Shown piece by piece: positions 31,050-41,399 of a DNA stretch of 64,000 bases. Source of the DNA: Heligmosomoides polygyrus polygyrus. Lineage: Eukaryota > Nematoda > Chromadorea > Rhabditida > Heligmosomidae. Every line of letters begins with the position of its first letter. The stretch's first letter is position 1. The notes below the pieces were generated by a model. It was not told the origin of the DNA and did not search any database. It saw nothing but the letters and a program-made list of their open reading frames with translations. Location of the stretch: assembly GCA_947396885.1 (NCBI GenBank), contig OX377202.1, positions 66,994,643 through 67,058,642 of the forward strand, written 5' to 3'. The translations under genes were made by a program, and so were the position numbers.

Positions 31050-31149
31050 GATGCTGCTGGTGTGACAAGCGCTTGTGTTTTACTTGTTTCATAATTTGTA
31101 CCATAGCTCCTGACTGGAAAGGAAATATTGAATACAAAACTTTGAATTT

Positions 31150-31592
31150 AATAGTGTATGAGACTTTTTATTTGCAGAGAAATGATATGGTACAGATATG
31201 TATGTATAGTTGAAAAACTAGCACATATGAAGGTACATAGAGAGAGCCTTGGTTTGTTGTATGCATTGGTGGTGTAAAATTGACTTCTGTGATCATATGA
31301 ATAACAACAAATTAATATGTGTAAAAAACATGGCAGCACTCGGACTCGAATTAAAAAATCCCGCCGTTGTGCTTCTATGAGAGGGCAGTGTTACCGGATG
31401 CGCCACCGAGGCACATTTCGTTGGGTGTCGTAGGGCTGATAATAGTTGGGCTTTCAGGCCTCCATTTCTGGTCTTTAAAGAAGCGTTCAGCAGAAACTGA
31501 CTGTGGTTCTGGACTCCACTCACAGGGCTCTACATCCTGCAAAATGGCATCGCAAAAGCTCACCTTGAGTTGGAAGCCTTTCCTTGTTAGGA
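31150..31592 (-). repeat. SINE-like repeat family S2, copy d
   Basis: In reverse complement it has CAAGGAAAGGCTTCCAACTC, GTGAGCTTTTGCGATGCC, then GTGCCTCGGTGGCGCATCCG (A-box), CTCTCATAGAAGCACAACGG and AATTCGAGTCCGAG (B-box). Copies c and d converge, like a and b. Confidence 0.65.
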
Positions 31593-32775
31593 GGCCCAAG
31601 TTGTTTTCTTGCAACTCGTATCGATTTCGTCTGGCCTAATTTATCTAATTGTCCAGTGAGAGGTGGTCGACGACTCACTTCCACGGGATACTAGGAGGGA
31701 GCCCCATCACTTCAGTTGTCGTCCTTCCCGAGCTCAGCATACTTCATCGAGACGTCTTCCAAAACATAACATCTTCGCCTCGCTGAGCATTCGCACTCTC
31801 CTCATCTGCGGCGGCAAGGTGCAGACGTTGAAATCATCGCTCATCATAAGATTACAATGCAGCTGTCTGCACCGACTAGACACCAGTGTCGTCTAACATC
31901 GTAGAGATTTCAATGGAGTTCTTTTTCGTGCAGTAACTCCTTCTCCTTCCGTTAAGCAGTCCTGTTTCTCGATACAAAGTGCGTGCACTTAGCAACTGAT
32001 GGTTTTCGCCGGTCTGTTACCTCGTGCTTGATTAAACCCTATTAACGATGAGAAGAAGTCGTAATCCGGTTCTGATTTCTTCCTTCATGGTGCTACACTT
32101 GTAGCGAATCAAATCTCAGCTGGGAAATGCAATTAAATGTAAGGAGCTGTCTTGTTGAGTGTGGCTATGAAAAGGCAACACCGCTTGCGAGTGCTTATTT
32201 GCTCGGCTAGCCGAAAGCAACCTGTTTGCCCATTTTTTAACGCTTTCCTTCTTGCTCAGAGGTGGGCCAACGGCTGATGAAATGAGCCCACAGTGAACGA
32301 AGGCTAGCTCCACTTGTCGTTTAACACTTGAACAGCTTTGAACCGGCAACATTGCCTTTTTACTTCTGCGCATAGGGTCCCTACTAAATAGATCCCAACT
32401 TTTCACTCACCCACTTTTTAGGGGATGGGTTTTATCACTATGTTCAAATCCAAAGATTTTCTTGGAACACCTTCAAGTAGTGATAGAAAGGAGATCAGGG
32501 CAGATGTTATAAATAAATAGAAGGCCTCCACGAGGCCTAAACATTGAATTAATTCGTGGTTCACACGAAAGATGATGCCTCCACTACCTGTCCTACAATC
32601 GGTAAAATTGGTGTCTGTGTGTGTGTGTGATTCACAAGCGTAAAGGTGATCTAGACTCATCTCTTAGTTGACACCTACCGTAGTTAAGTATGTACAGCTT
32701 CAGTGTACACGGAAACTGGAGACGGGAAGGCGCGGCGAGCTTACCTCTTCGTTTCTTTCTCTTTCCTCCTCCTAG
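31593..32775. other. Unassigned stretch
   Basis: Short overlapping frames; a GT run at 32611-32623. No supported gene. Confidence 0.4.
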
Positions 32776-32975
32776 ACAAGTGCTTTCGAATACTTTCAGA
32801 ACATCACGATTTTCTCACTGGTGCTCCCTTTGTGGCCAAGGGCCGCATTTCAGCGAAATACTGCCACTTTCGTTTCCAGATTCGCATTGTTGTCGAGAAG
32901 AGGAGCGCAAGAGCAGCAGCGCCTGTGAAGTGCTTCGAGATGCTGCTCTCGAACGAGTGCTTCCCTCGTTACGAG
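32776..32975 (+). CDS. Possible internal exon, unrecognised
   Basis: A pyrimidine-rich acceptor (TTTCTTTCTCTTTCCTCCTC then CTAG) precedes an open 200-base stretch that ends at GAG|GTTGGC. The frame reads KCFRILSEHHDFLTGAPFVA, then RISAKYCHFRFQIRIVVEK and PVKCFEMLLSNECFPRYE. Amino-acid composition is plausible for a folded protein, with five cysteines. I recognise no family and found no neighbouring exon, so this may be part of a gene with long introns or a chance frame. Confidence 0.3.
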
Positions 32976-34024
32976 GTTGGCGATCGCTTCACTTGCCTTC
33001 ATGCCTTCTGTCCGTAGACATTTTCTTCTGGCAGCTGGGTGGATGTTTTGGAACTGCCTCAGCTTATTCGCTAAGTGACTTGTAAATTGATCAAGTGGCT
33101 AGTAAACTGGCAGCGCCGCCACAACTAAAAGCGGTTTTGCTGAGGCAAGCACAGCCAATGCTGAGCAATTATCCAGCAGTCACTGTTGCCTTCGAGTCTC
33201 TTCAAACGTATGGCCTGCTATGCGGCTTTTTTGAAATAATCGTAACTGAAGAAGCATATTGAACACATCATTATTTTTTAGGGGCTGTCACGCCGTTCTT
33301 TGCTAAGATTTCGAGCTGGAGTTTTTAGTGTTCTCCTTTTATATGTATGTGCATCGAAAGCAGAAAAATCGTGCTTGTTTCTTCTCGTTAACGCTCGTAC
33401 ATGGAATGGCTCCTTTATACTCGAAACGCAAAATACTGAATGCACTTCAAATTGCACACCCGGCGTTGGGAGTGAATAATACCACTTACATGAGACAAAA
33501 TGCTTTATTTTTTCTCACCTCACAACAACGTGTCGAATAGCACAGAAGCGAACCTTGTTTTGGTACAACCCGCTATAGTTTAGGTTTATCTCTTTTTGTT
33601 TGCACATGATCGGAAACTATGTAATCTGCTTAGTCTCTCGTGGTGATCCTCGATTAACATAATGGATTCTAGGTTCATGGTTAACTACTTTCCAGTACTG
33701 CCCGTCAAGGTCGCGGTCAAGGTCGCGTTCACTGCGAGAATCAAGTTAGTGTTCTTAGAACACTAACTCCTTTTTGAAAGCAGCGAATAGGTCTGATGAG
33801 TACACAAACGTTGTTCGAGGTAAACCTTAGAGAAGAGCTGATTTTCGAATGTATCAGCGCTGCACTTACGGCAAATACACATCTTAATCAAAATACGTTG
33901 CGCCATCGCCTCAAGTTCTTGCACAAAACAGATGCTCACCGGCGTGACATTGTTGTTGGATTTCATCGTTGTTTGCTGCTTATCGTTTATTTATTTTAAT
34001 TATTTAGTTAGTCACAATATTATA
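32976..34024. other. Unassigned stretch
   Basis: A short direct repeat, GTCAAGGTCGCG, occurs twice near 33707-33730. No gene is supported. Confidence 0.4.
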
Positions 34025-34330
34025 CAATCGTCTGTGCGCCCAGTGGCGCGGTTGGAGGAGGTGTTGGCTATTGCGTGCACCCGATTCCAGGTTCCTGGTT
34101 CGTGTATCCCGCCCAGGAAGGTCAAACCTTTGTTCAATACGGGGGGGGGGGGGAATGAGTGAATTGATAGCAGATTTGTCTGGGAAGGACAAAGCGCAGA
34201 CTTGTTCATCGGGTGGCTACCGCAAGTCGCTGTATGGCCAACTACATACGCATTCAAATTTCGTTCACGATATCCCGTACATGAAGAATGCTTGGCGCAT
34301 CCAAAAAGGGATCGATTATTCCTTTTTTAT
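34025..34330 (+). repeat. SINE-like repeat family S1, copy 5
   Basis: The tRNA-like head is clearest here: CCAGTGGCGCGGTTGGAGGA (A-box) and CCAGGTTCCTGGTTCGTGTA (B-box). It continues GGGAAGGACAAAGCGCAGAC, TTCATCGGGTGGCTACCGCA, ACGATATCCCGTA and GCGCATCCAAAAAGGGAT. A run of 14 G at 34141-34154 interrupts it. Confidence 0.65.
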
Positions 34331-34890
34331 AGACATTGTCTATCATGAAGAAGTAAAAAGACATCAAAAGAGACAGCGTAAAGAGAGAAGAGCGTAACTA
34401 TCAGCCGTGTTAACAATGCCCAATTGACCACACATTTTAAAGCATTTATTGAAGATCAACGATCATCCATACGCCTTTCGCGGGTTTGCGCAGATTACCT
34501 CGCTGCATGCTCGGGGCGTCACTCAGGGGTTAAGAAGCCTGACAGGAGTCGAAAATTGAGATTCGCTGAGCTTTTCAGCTTCCCGGCAGTTCATTGCTCG
34601 AACTGATCTCGCTTTAAACGCTGCTTTCTCCTTGGAGCAGTTGAACTAAGGATTAGGCCAGGAGTTGGACAATCCGAGCAGGTGAAGTGGTCGCTCTTTA
34701 GAGCAGAGGACCAGCAGAGGAATGGAGCACAGGTCAAGAAAGAGCGCGAGAAGGGGGACCGGGTGACAGCAGCCGCGGACTTGGCAGTCGCTGGGCGCTA
34801 ATTTCACCCACTCGACTATGCATGCTTTAATCGCCGCGCTATCCATTGCTGTGTCGTGGCTGCCTCTCGGAACTTTTCGCCGCTGTTCGC
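34331..34890. other. Unassigned stretch
   Basis: No supported gene. Confidence 0.4.
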
Positions 34891-35100
34891 TACTGCCCCA
34901 CTTGGCATCCTCGACCTGAAATTTTCATGAAAACTCTCTGCAGCCGATGAAGACCTTTAGTGACCGTTTCAAAGTATTGATCAGCTATTAGTGTATTATT
35001 CTTGTTGTAGCCGTTAACCAAGTTTGTGAAGCTCTTCTTTATTCGGCTTACGTTTCGGAGGGTTTCGCCTTCTTCAGAGCCTGGAGTAGCCGATAACATC
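34891..35100 (-). repeat. Possible Penelope-like element terminus
   Basis: On the minus strand it holds GGCTCTGAAGAAGGCGAAAC, then CCGAAACGTAAGCCGAATAA (35085-35041). CTGAAGA...GAAAC strings of this kind recur in Penelope-like terminal repeats as relics of hammerhead ribozymes. The usual CTGATGA is here CTGAAGA, so activity is not expected. No reverse transcriptase is nearby. Confidence 0.35.
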
Positions 35101-35123
35101 TACAAGACTACCAGCCCAAACAT

Positions 35124-35162
35124 CATTTCATATTACAGGGTTTCGCCCTGTAATATGAAATG
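35124..35162. repeat. Perfect 17-bp hairpin
   Basis: CATTTCATATTACAGGG, five bases TTTCG, then the exact reverse complement. It lies directly beside the Penelope-like terminus. Confidence 0.85.
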
Positions 35163-37499
35163 AAAAGAAAATCAAGAAAACAGGGACGTGATCCGACACC
35201 ACAGTTTCAAACGAGTAACCTGTCACACTGAGTCCCGACTCAAGTGTCTCCACGTTGCTGCGACGTCCATGATACTTCTGCACCCCGACACACGTGCCAC
35301 GACTTCTGTGGCCCGTCCTCAGAAACCTGACGCACACTGGATGATATTGAGAGAAAATACTGGTCCCTCTTATCCCCCTCCGCTAGTGGTCCCCCTTTGT
35401 TGATCCGCTCTTCACTGGTCCTCCTCCTACTGGTCTCCGTTACTCGGAATCCCTACGAAGTTGGACGTCTGCGGCGCGTCTTCTGAATCCCTACGCTCCG
35501 CACTTGGTCCCCATTCATACCGTGACGCGTTACCCGCTAAATATATTATAAACTTGGACGATCCGCCACCAAGGATATAGTTCGCCAGCAATCACCCATG
35601 ACTAAGCTCAAAGAAAACACGGCTGGCATACGCGGTATTGTCGTAGGCATCTCTTGGCTTCAGTGCCCTCTTTGTTTACTGCTGCCTTTTATATAACGAG
35701 TTGCCGAACAATCGAACTCTACACATTTTGTCGAAAAGTGGGAAGACTAACTGCAGTTGTTTTGATATGGAGTTAGTTGTGATGGGTGGACGTCGTCGCT
35801 TTGAAAAATGAGGTCGAGAAATCATTGTAGGACCTAGGCCAAAAACCTTTTCCTTTGAGAACTCTGCACGACCAGAACTTATGTGGTGTAGTACCGATTC
35901 TATCTACACAGTTCTGAGGAGGGATAATTGTTCTCAAACTTGAGGGTTTCACTGCTAAACACATTTTTAATAAGTTGTGGTGTAGCTAAGAATCTGTACT
36001 CATATATTGTGAGCCTTGTGCATATCTAATTCCTTTCCTGGATTCCAGATTCCTCAGAGCTGTTTTTGCCCTGTAATTCATTGAATTCTTTCGACAACTG
36101 CAACTCCTTCAATTCAGCAGGTTTTCAGAAAAAGCTGCCTTTTTTAAAAACAGGCGTTTTCATTAAATTGTATGCACTTGGTTAACCAATACGGCACGCT
36201 GAGATAAAAATTTCTGCTAAATGCATCTTAAATTCGATCCGTAATGCGTCAATCACATTCTTTCATGCAGTAGATTTAGTGTGAGAGATGTCGCCTGATC
36301 TCCTTAACTTTAATATGTTTTCATGGATTGGAAAAATTAGTGTAAAGTTTTTGACGTGTGTTAGAATTACAAGTGCATTCACACAAAGCTCAAATTTGAA
36401 ATTTTAGAAACTTCTGAAGAAGGAAGGCTTTCAATAGCCTGCACTCCTGAAGTGTTCGCCGCTTTCTTGCGCTTGCTGACGAGAGCCATAACTTTTAGTA
36501 TAAGGTTGTCCCCTACGGTAGAAAAGTGCTGCTCAATTTACCCTATGAGCTATCTTTTTTAGTTCACTATGTTTTGAAGATCTTCAGCTTTTTTATTATG
36601 CTGACGTGTCGAGGTCATCGACTTTTCGGAGCGTGGGTATCCAAGAGCATCGAACAATTACTCCTTTAAGCGATAGTCGCTTTCTACAGAGACATTTAAC
36701 TGCACATATGTCCCGCAGAGCAGAGCAGAGAAACAACGTTCATCATTCAATAGACCAACGCTTGCGTTAAATACGCATCATACTGGGATAATTGAGCGCG
36801 AGCTTCTATGACCCGTCTACCCTATGGATCTCGAGGGCCCGGTGTTGGATTTGAAATCGACTAAAGCCCATAAAGTATGTCAGCTCTTGCGCGCACCCTT
36901 CCGATTGATGTCTGCAGTTTCGGACGCAATAGAGAGAGTTTCTAAAAGTTCGTGCGCGCGTATCTCTCGCTCATTGTCTGAATTGGTCACGGCCTCCTGA
37001 ACCATTGCGTCCACGTCCATCTCCACCCTATGTTAAACATTTTGAGCGGTCTTCTCTTTCCTTCAGTGTCGTCAACGAGTGAAATTGGCGATCAAAACTA
37101 CTTTGGAATTCAAATCTTTATTATCGGAATTTGTTTATGAAAGAAATGACCTTCACCATTCGAGCTTGCAGTTCTTGGCCGGTTTTGGAAATAATTGCAT
37201 TAGAAAAACATTTACAATTGTTCACTTCAATCTGAGGATGACGCAGTGTAAGAAAGATCCTATGGTTGAAATTTGTTTCAAAGGTTAGCTTTGCTTTATT
37301 GTTTTGAGGTTTTGTGAAACCAGTTCGATCTCCAGGAACAGAATGTTTCAAGTTCGACTATCGGTAAATCATGGCATGTGTGCCTTATCTGTGGTGTAGG
37401 ATCTCGTAAAGCTGTTGAGAGGAGATTGGTATGGTGGTTCTATTCGGCTTAACCACCTCTTTTAAAGAGTGGAAAAGGCAAAAGGAGTTGTAGGAGTTT
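35163..37499. other. Unassigned stretch
   Basis: About 2.3 kb with no frame, splice pattern or repeat that I can support. Confidence 0.5.
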
Positions 37500-38780
37500 A
37501 TTTATTAATTTAATTATTTATTACGTGGGTATAAGACACACGTGTAACAGAAAAAAAAGAAAAAGAAAGAAAACCAAGCAACACTCAAGTCATTAAGAAC
37601 GTGACCAAGTACTCGAGTAGTTTATTTGTGGCTATACGCTTGAACTCAGCAGATGCATGGGGTGTGGCACGAACGGCAGCGCGACAAGAGGTACACCCGC
37701 CCCCTGCCGTGGGGCGTGGCGTCAGGAGGCACATCGCTGTTCTGCGGACCGGAAACTTTTGTTTTGCGTGTCAAAGGTTTCGTAAGGCAGCAGTTAGACT
37801 CTCGGTGAAGCCTACGGGTTGGGGGTGGGTGAGCAAGGGGGATATGAGGAAGAACGCACGCCTCCCAGCAGGGGGCGGGTGTACCTCCTGACCGTCCCCC
37901 GGCACGAACACCAAACCTGAGCGCTACGAAAGCAGAGGGCACTCGACAGACAAACGACCTATTGTTCAGGTTGGAGCTGGCTCTGGCATATGTTAATTTC
38001 ATGAAACCGCTGCGAGTTCTGGACGGTGTGACGGAGTAGTATTTTCACACAGAGCAGCATACCCACCCCGTGAGCATTTTAAGAACAATGCAAACAAACA
38101 TCCTTCAACTTTCGGCGCCATTCCAGAGTGTGGAGGCCCAGGTGAGCATTTCTAATACTAGCCCGTGGGATTCGAATGGAGAAATCTCCCGGTTCTACGT
38201 AAAACTCTTTTTGTAATACTTTTTTGAACTTTTTCTAGCAAGACTACATCTCTCTTTATCAGACGAAAAACAACAGATCCAAATTCGGCAATAGGCTTGA
38301 TATACAACTTATACGCCATTGTTAAGACTCTTCTATCATTCGTTGCTAAGGCTTTGAAAATTTGAAGCAACGTTGTTACCACTTTGCGATATATTAGCTT
38401 TATATGTCCTGAGAAGTCCAACTTCTTATTGCAAATGCAGCATAAGTCTCTTACCGAAGTCACTTTCCCGATGCACTGCCCATCGGTGCAGTAATCTAAA
38501 GCAGCTGATGAAGTCGCAATTCTCGTGTGAACTGTCTTTTCCGGAACCAGGAAAGGGAAGACACCAAAGTCTGGACCACTCGTAGACTTGAACAATCCCG
38601 TGCTGAAGTGCTCTGCAATCGTCAGTGGTGAAAACTCCCCGATAGATTTTTACTCCATCTGCAAACTGCTTTACAATAACACTAGCGCTTTCCTATTCTT
38701 TTGCGAAATCCAATTGTAAGGTGTAAACCATGAGCGGTGACAACGCGCCACCCTGTGGGACTTCATTTTTGCATACCTTC
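37500..38780 (-). pseudogene. CR1-like LINE, reverse transcriptase fragment
   Basis: On the minus strand: NEVPQGGALSPLMVYTLQLD (motif B region, PQG) near 38770, VIVKQFADGVKIYRG near 38690 (motif C; FADD would be expected, here FADG), and a thumb region with KKLDFSGHIKLIYRK near 38420 and YKLYIKPIAEFGSVVF near 38320. The 3' end near 37500 has TTATTAATTTAATTATTTAT. It is interrupted by a MITE at 37688-37890 and flanked by another at 38784. Frameshifts are present. Confidence 0.75.
37688..37890. mobile_element. TIR element (MITE) inside the CR1-like fragment
   Basis: The ends are GAGGTACACCCGCCCCCTGC and its inverted copy (GCAGGGGGCGGGTGTACCTC at the right). The inverted repeats extend imperfectly to about 36 bp. 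It is GC-rich compared with the host LINE sequence and has no transposase. Confidence 0.7.
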
Positions 38781-38783
38781 TTT

Positions 38784-38941
38784 GGTCGGATTCATCAACC
38801 ACTTATATAACGTTAATAGAGAATTCACTGCGAAGAACTCGGATAACGCGGCTTATCGCTCACCATATCGCTTGATAAGCCGGGCTATTTCGGCTGTAAT
38901 TTTCTCTGTTAAATTGCTGTAAGCCGTTGATGAATCCGGCC
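38784..38941. mobile_element. Palindromic MITE (GATTCATC family), copy 3
   Basis: The ends are GGTCGGATTCATCAACCACT and, in reverse complement, GGCCGGATTCATCAACGGCT. The interior keeps GATAACGCGGCTTATCGCTC from copies 1 and 2. The arms have diverged more than in copy 1. Confidence 0.75.
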
Positions 38942-39289
38942 CCTGGACGAAAAAGCTGTACCAACTCTTACCTGGAATGAATTACTTGCTCAAGAATCAT
39001 TTGTAGCCCCAGAAGCTTCTAAAGTTACTTAGATAATGAGACGGTAGCTTTACGGGATCCTGTTCCATGAACAGATTTTATCTTCTATTCACATCACGAC
39101 CAATAAGATCTGTAGAGGGTCGATGAAACAGCATTACTTGTCTGTGAAAACACAAACCCTTGGCTGCATTTGTCCTTCGCCGCCCTTATCAAATTATGCC
39201 GTACAAACTTGCCGCTGCTGTCGTTACAAAGTTTTTACAATTTCTTCAATTTACTAAAAATAGCATTTTGGCTGGATGTTCACGTGGTT

Positions 39290-41370
39290 GGTGCATTCTT
39301 AGTGCTTGCCTCTGTAGATGCCCAGAAAGACTGTCTCGACACGGGACATTGGCCGTGGCTTCAAGGTCATTTTGTGCGGCAGTCACAGAACCACCAGTGG
39401 TGTCGGTATGTCGTCTCCGAATCTTTCCGTGACGCGATTGCAAGCGTAGAACGTTTCGATGACCGTTTGATGAAGATTGTTGTCGCCGTAGAACAGCGAC
39501 GATGTCATTTCTTTTCTGCGCATGCTGCGCAGGCAGGCTGCTCCGAGCAAACCAAGGACGAGTTTTGGACCCTGCTTGATGAGAAGACAGCGGAAGTACC
39601 GCCACAAGATACGGCTGTTGTGGCAGGTGACCTTAATGGATGTTGAGCGTATACCTGAGTATGCATGACACACATGACATGACCTCACCATCGTGAATAC
39701 CAAATTTCGAAAGCGTGACTCCTACCTCATCTCGTTTTATAGCGGGAACGCTAAAACGCAGATTGGCTATATCCTTGTTAGGCGTCGCGAACAAGGCTTT
39801 GTCATAGACGCGAAACCGTGCCGTATGAGACGGTTTCCACGCAACACCGTCCACTGATCTGCTCGCTGAAGATCACACCTTCGAAGTGTAAACATGTCGA
39901 GCGGTGCGGGTCGGCAAGAATCAAATGTGAAAGAGAAGGAGGCGGCAATTATTTCTCGCATTCGGTTGCCGACGGTGAGAACTGTCGTCGAAACCTGAAA
40001 GAATGCTACCGATGCGATAACTCCCTCCTGAAGCCTCGAACTCGGCACAACGAAGCCTGGACGACGCTGGATCGACAAGCAGTCATGGCTGTGGACTGAT
40101 GATGTCAGAGAGAAAGTCCGAGAAAAGAAAAGGCTCTATCACGTGGTCATCGGTGATAAAACAGTTCATAATTGGCGGAATTATCGAGAAGCGAAGAAAG
40201 CGGCAAAAAAGACAGTGGCCGCTGCTAAAGCCGCATACTACGCTGATGTCCACGAAAAATTGGAAACGTGCGATGGTGAGCGTTATCTTTACCGACTCGC
40301 CAATACTCCCTGACGCCAAGCGGAAGACATTGAGAAGTTCTTTGGCATTAACGACGAGAACGGTCATCTTCTGATGGATCGTAGGAGGGCTGTGAAGCGA
40401 TAGCACGACCACTTCGAGAAAATCTCGAATGTTGAATTTTTGATCCATTTGCATCTCCTGTATACGGTCTCGTTCAGAAGATCACAGTGAGCGAAACCGA
40501 AGCAGCCCTGAGGAAGGTGAAGTCAGGTAAAGCCACTGGCCCTGATGACCTGCCGGCCGACCTGTGGAAGTCGAAGGGTTGGTGCCCCACCGACTGGCTG
40601 ACAGAGTTTTTCAATCAGATTGTTGCTGAGAAAAAAGATCACGAGAGCTCAGCAAAGCACGACCACCCCGATTTGGGAGAAGAGGCAGTCTTGCGGACTG
40701 CGCCAGTTACCGTCCAATTCGCCTTCTTTCGCACACCAAAAAATCTTTGAGCGAATTGTCGATGGACGTATTCAGGATGTCGTTCAGCTTTCCAATAATC
40801 AGTGTGGTTCCGTTACCGGCTGTGGGACGGTTGGTGCCATTCATGCCGCTCGTCTTCTGCTAGAGAAGCACCGCGAGAAACAGAAACCGGTGCATTTTGC
40901 CTTCCTGGACTGGAGAAGGCCCTCGACCGCTTTCCGCGAGAAGGTATATGGTACGCGTTGCGAGAACATCGTATCCCTGAAGAGCTTATTGAGTAGGTGC
41001 GCATTCTCTACTCTTGCCCTTGGAGTTGAGTGCGAGCGCCAGCGGGCACCTCGACGGAATTCCAATCTCTGTAGGGGTGCACCAGGGATCTGCGTTATCC
41101 CACTGCTCTTCGTGATCGTGATAGATGCAATCTCACGAGATCTTCAAATTGCGGCACCTTGGACGTTGCTGCATGCTCACGACGTCGTGTTTGCATGTGA
41201 AGACAAAACCGAACTCGAGCGACAGGCACAGGCGTGGTGCGATCGCTTGGCATAGTTCGGTCTCAAGCTAAACGCCGAAAAGACAAAGTAGTTGACGACT
41301 GATGTGAATGAGCACGAATCTATTAAGATCAATGGTACTGAGCTCTAACGAGCTACATCTCTCAAGAATC
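39290..41370 (+). pseudogene. RTE-like LINE (family 2), copy A
   Basis: Plus strand: endonuclease fragment with SVERFDDRLMKIVVAVEQRR and VVAGDLNG near 39440-39640, RT linker, KVKSGKATGPDDLPADLWKS near 40520, FLDW-R-PSTAFRE (motif A, damaged) near 40900, and motif C reading LLHAHDVVFACEDK near 41170 where YADD is expected. It ends at about 41370 where copy B begins, so its 3' end is missing. Frameshifts are numerous. Proteins like this are often mislabelled craniofacial development protein 2. Confidence 0.85.
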
Positions 41371-41399
41371 TCGGATCAAGGTGGCGATGTCCGTTCCTC

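Noticed and set aside
34040..34120. True tRNA gene
   Set aside because: A- and B-box-like strings are present, but no acceptor stem pairs and the same stretch is repeated within a longer SINE-like unit.
35124..35162. Transcription terminator of bacterial type
   Set aside because: Hairpin shape fits, but the window is eukaryotic and no T-run follows.
39170..39646. Intact host exon of 158 codons
   Set aside because: Its second half is RTE endonuclease (DDRLMKIVV, VAGDLNG); the first half is the truncated border of copy A.
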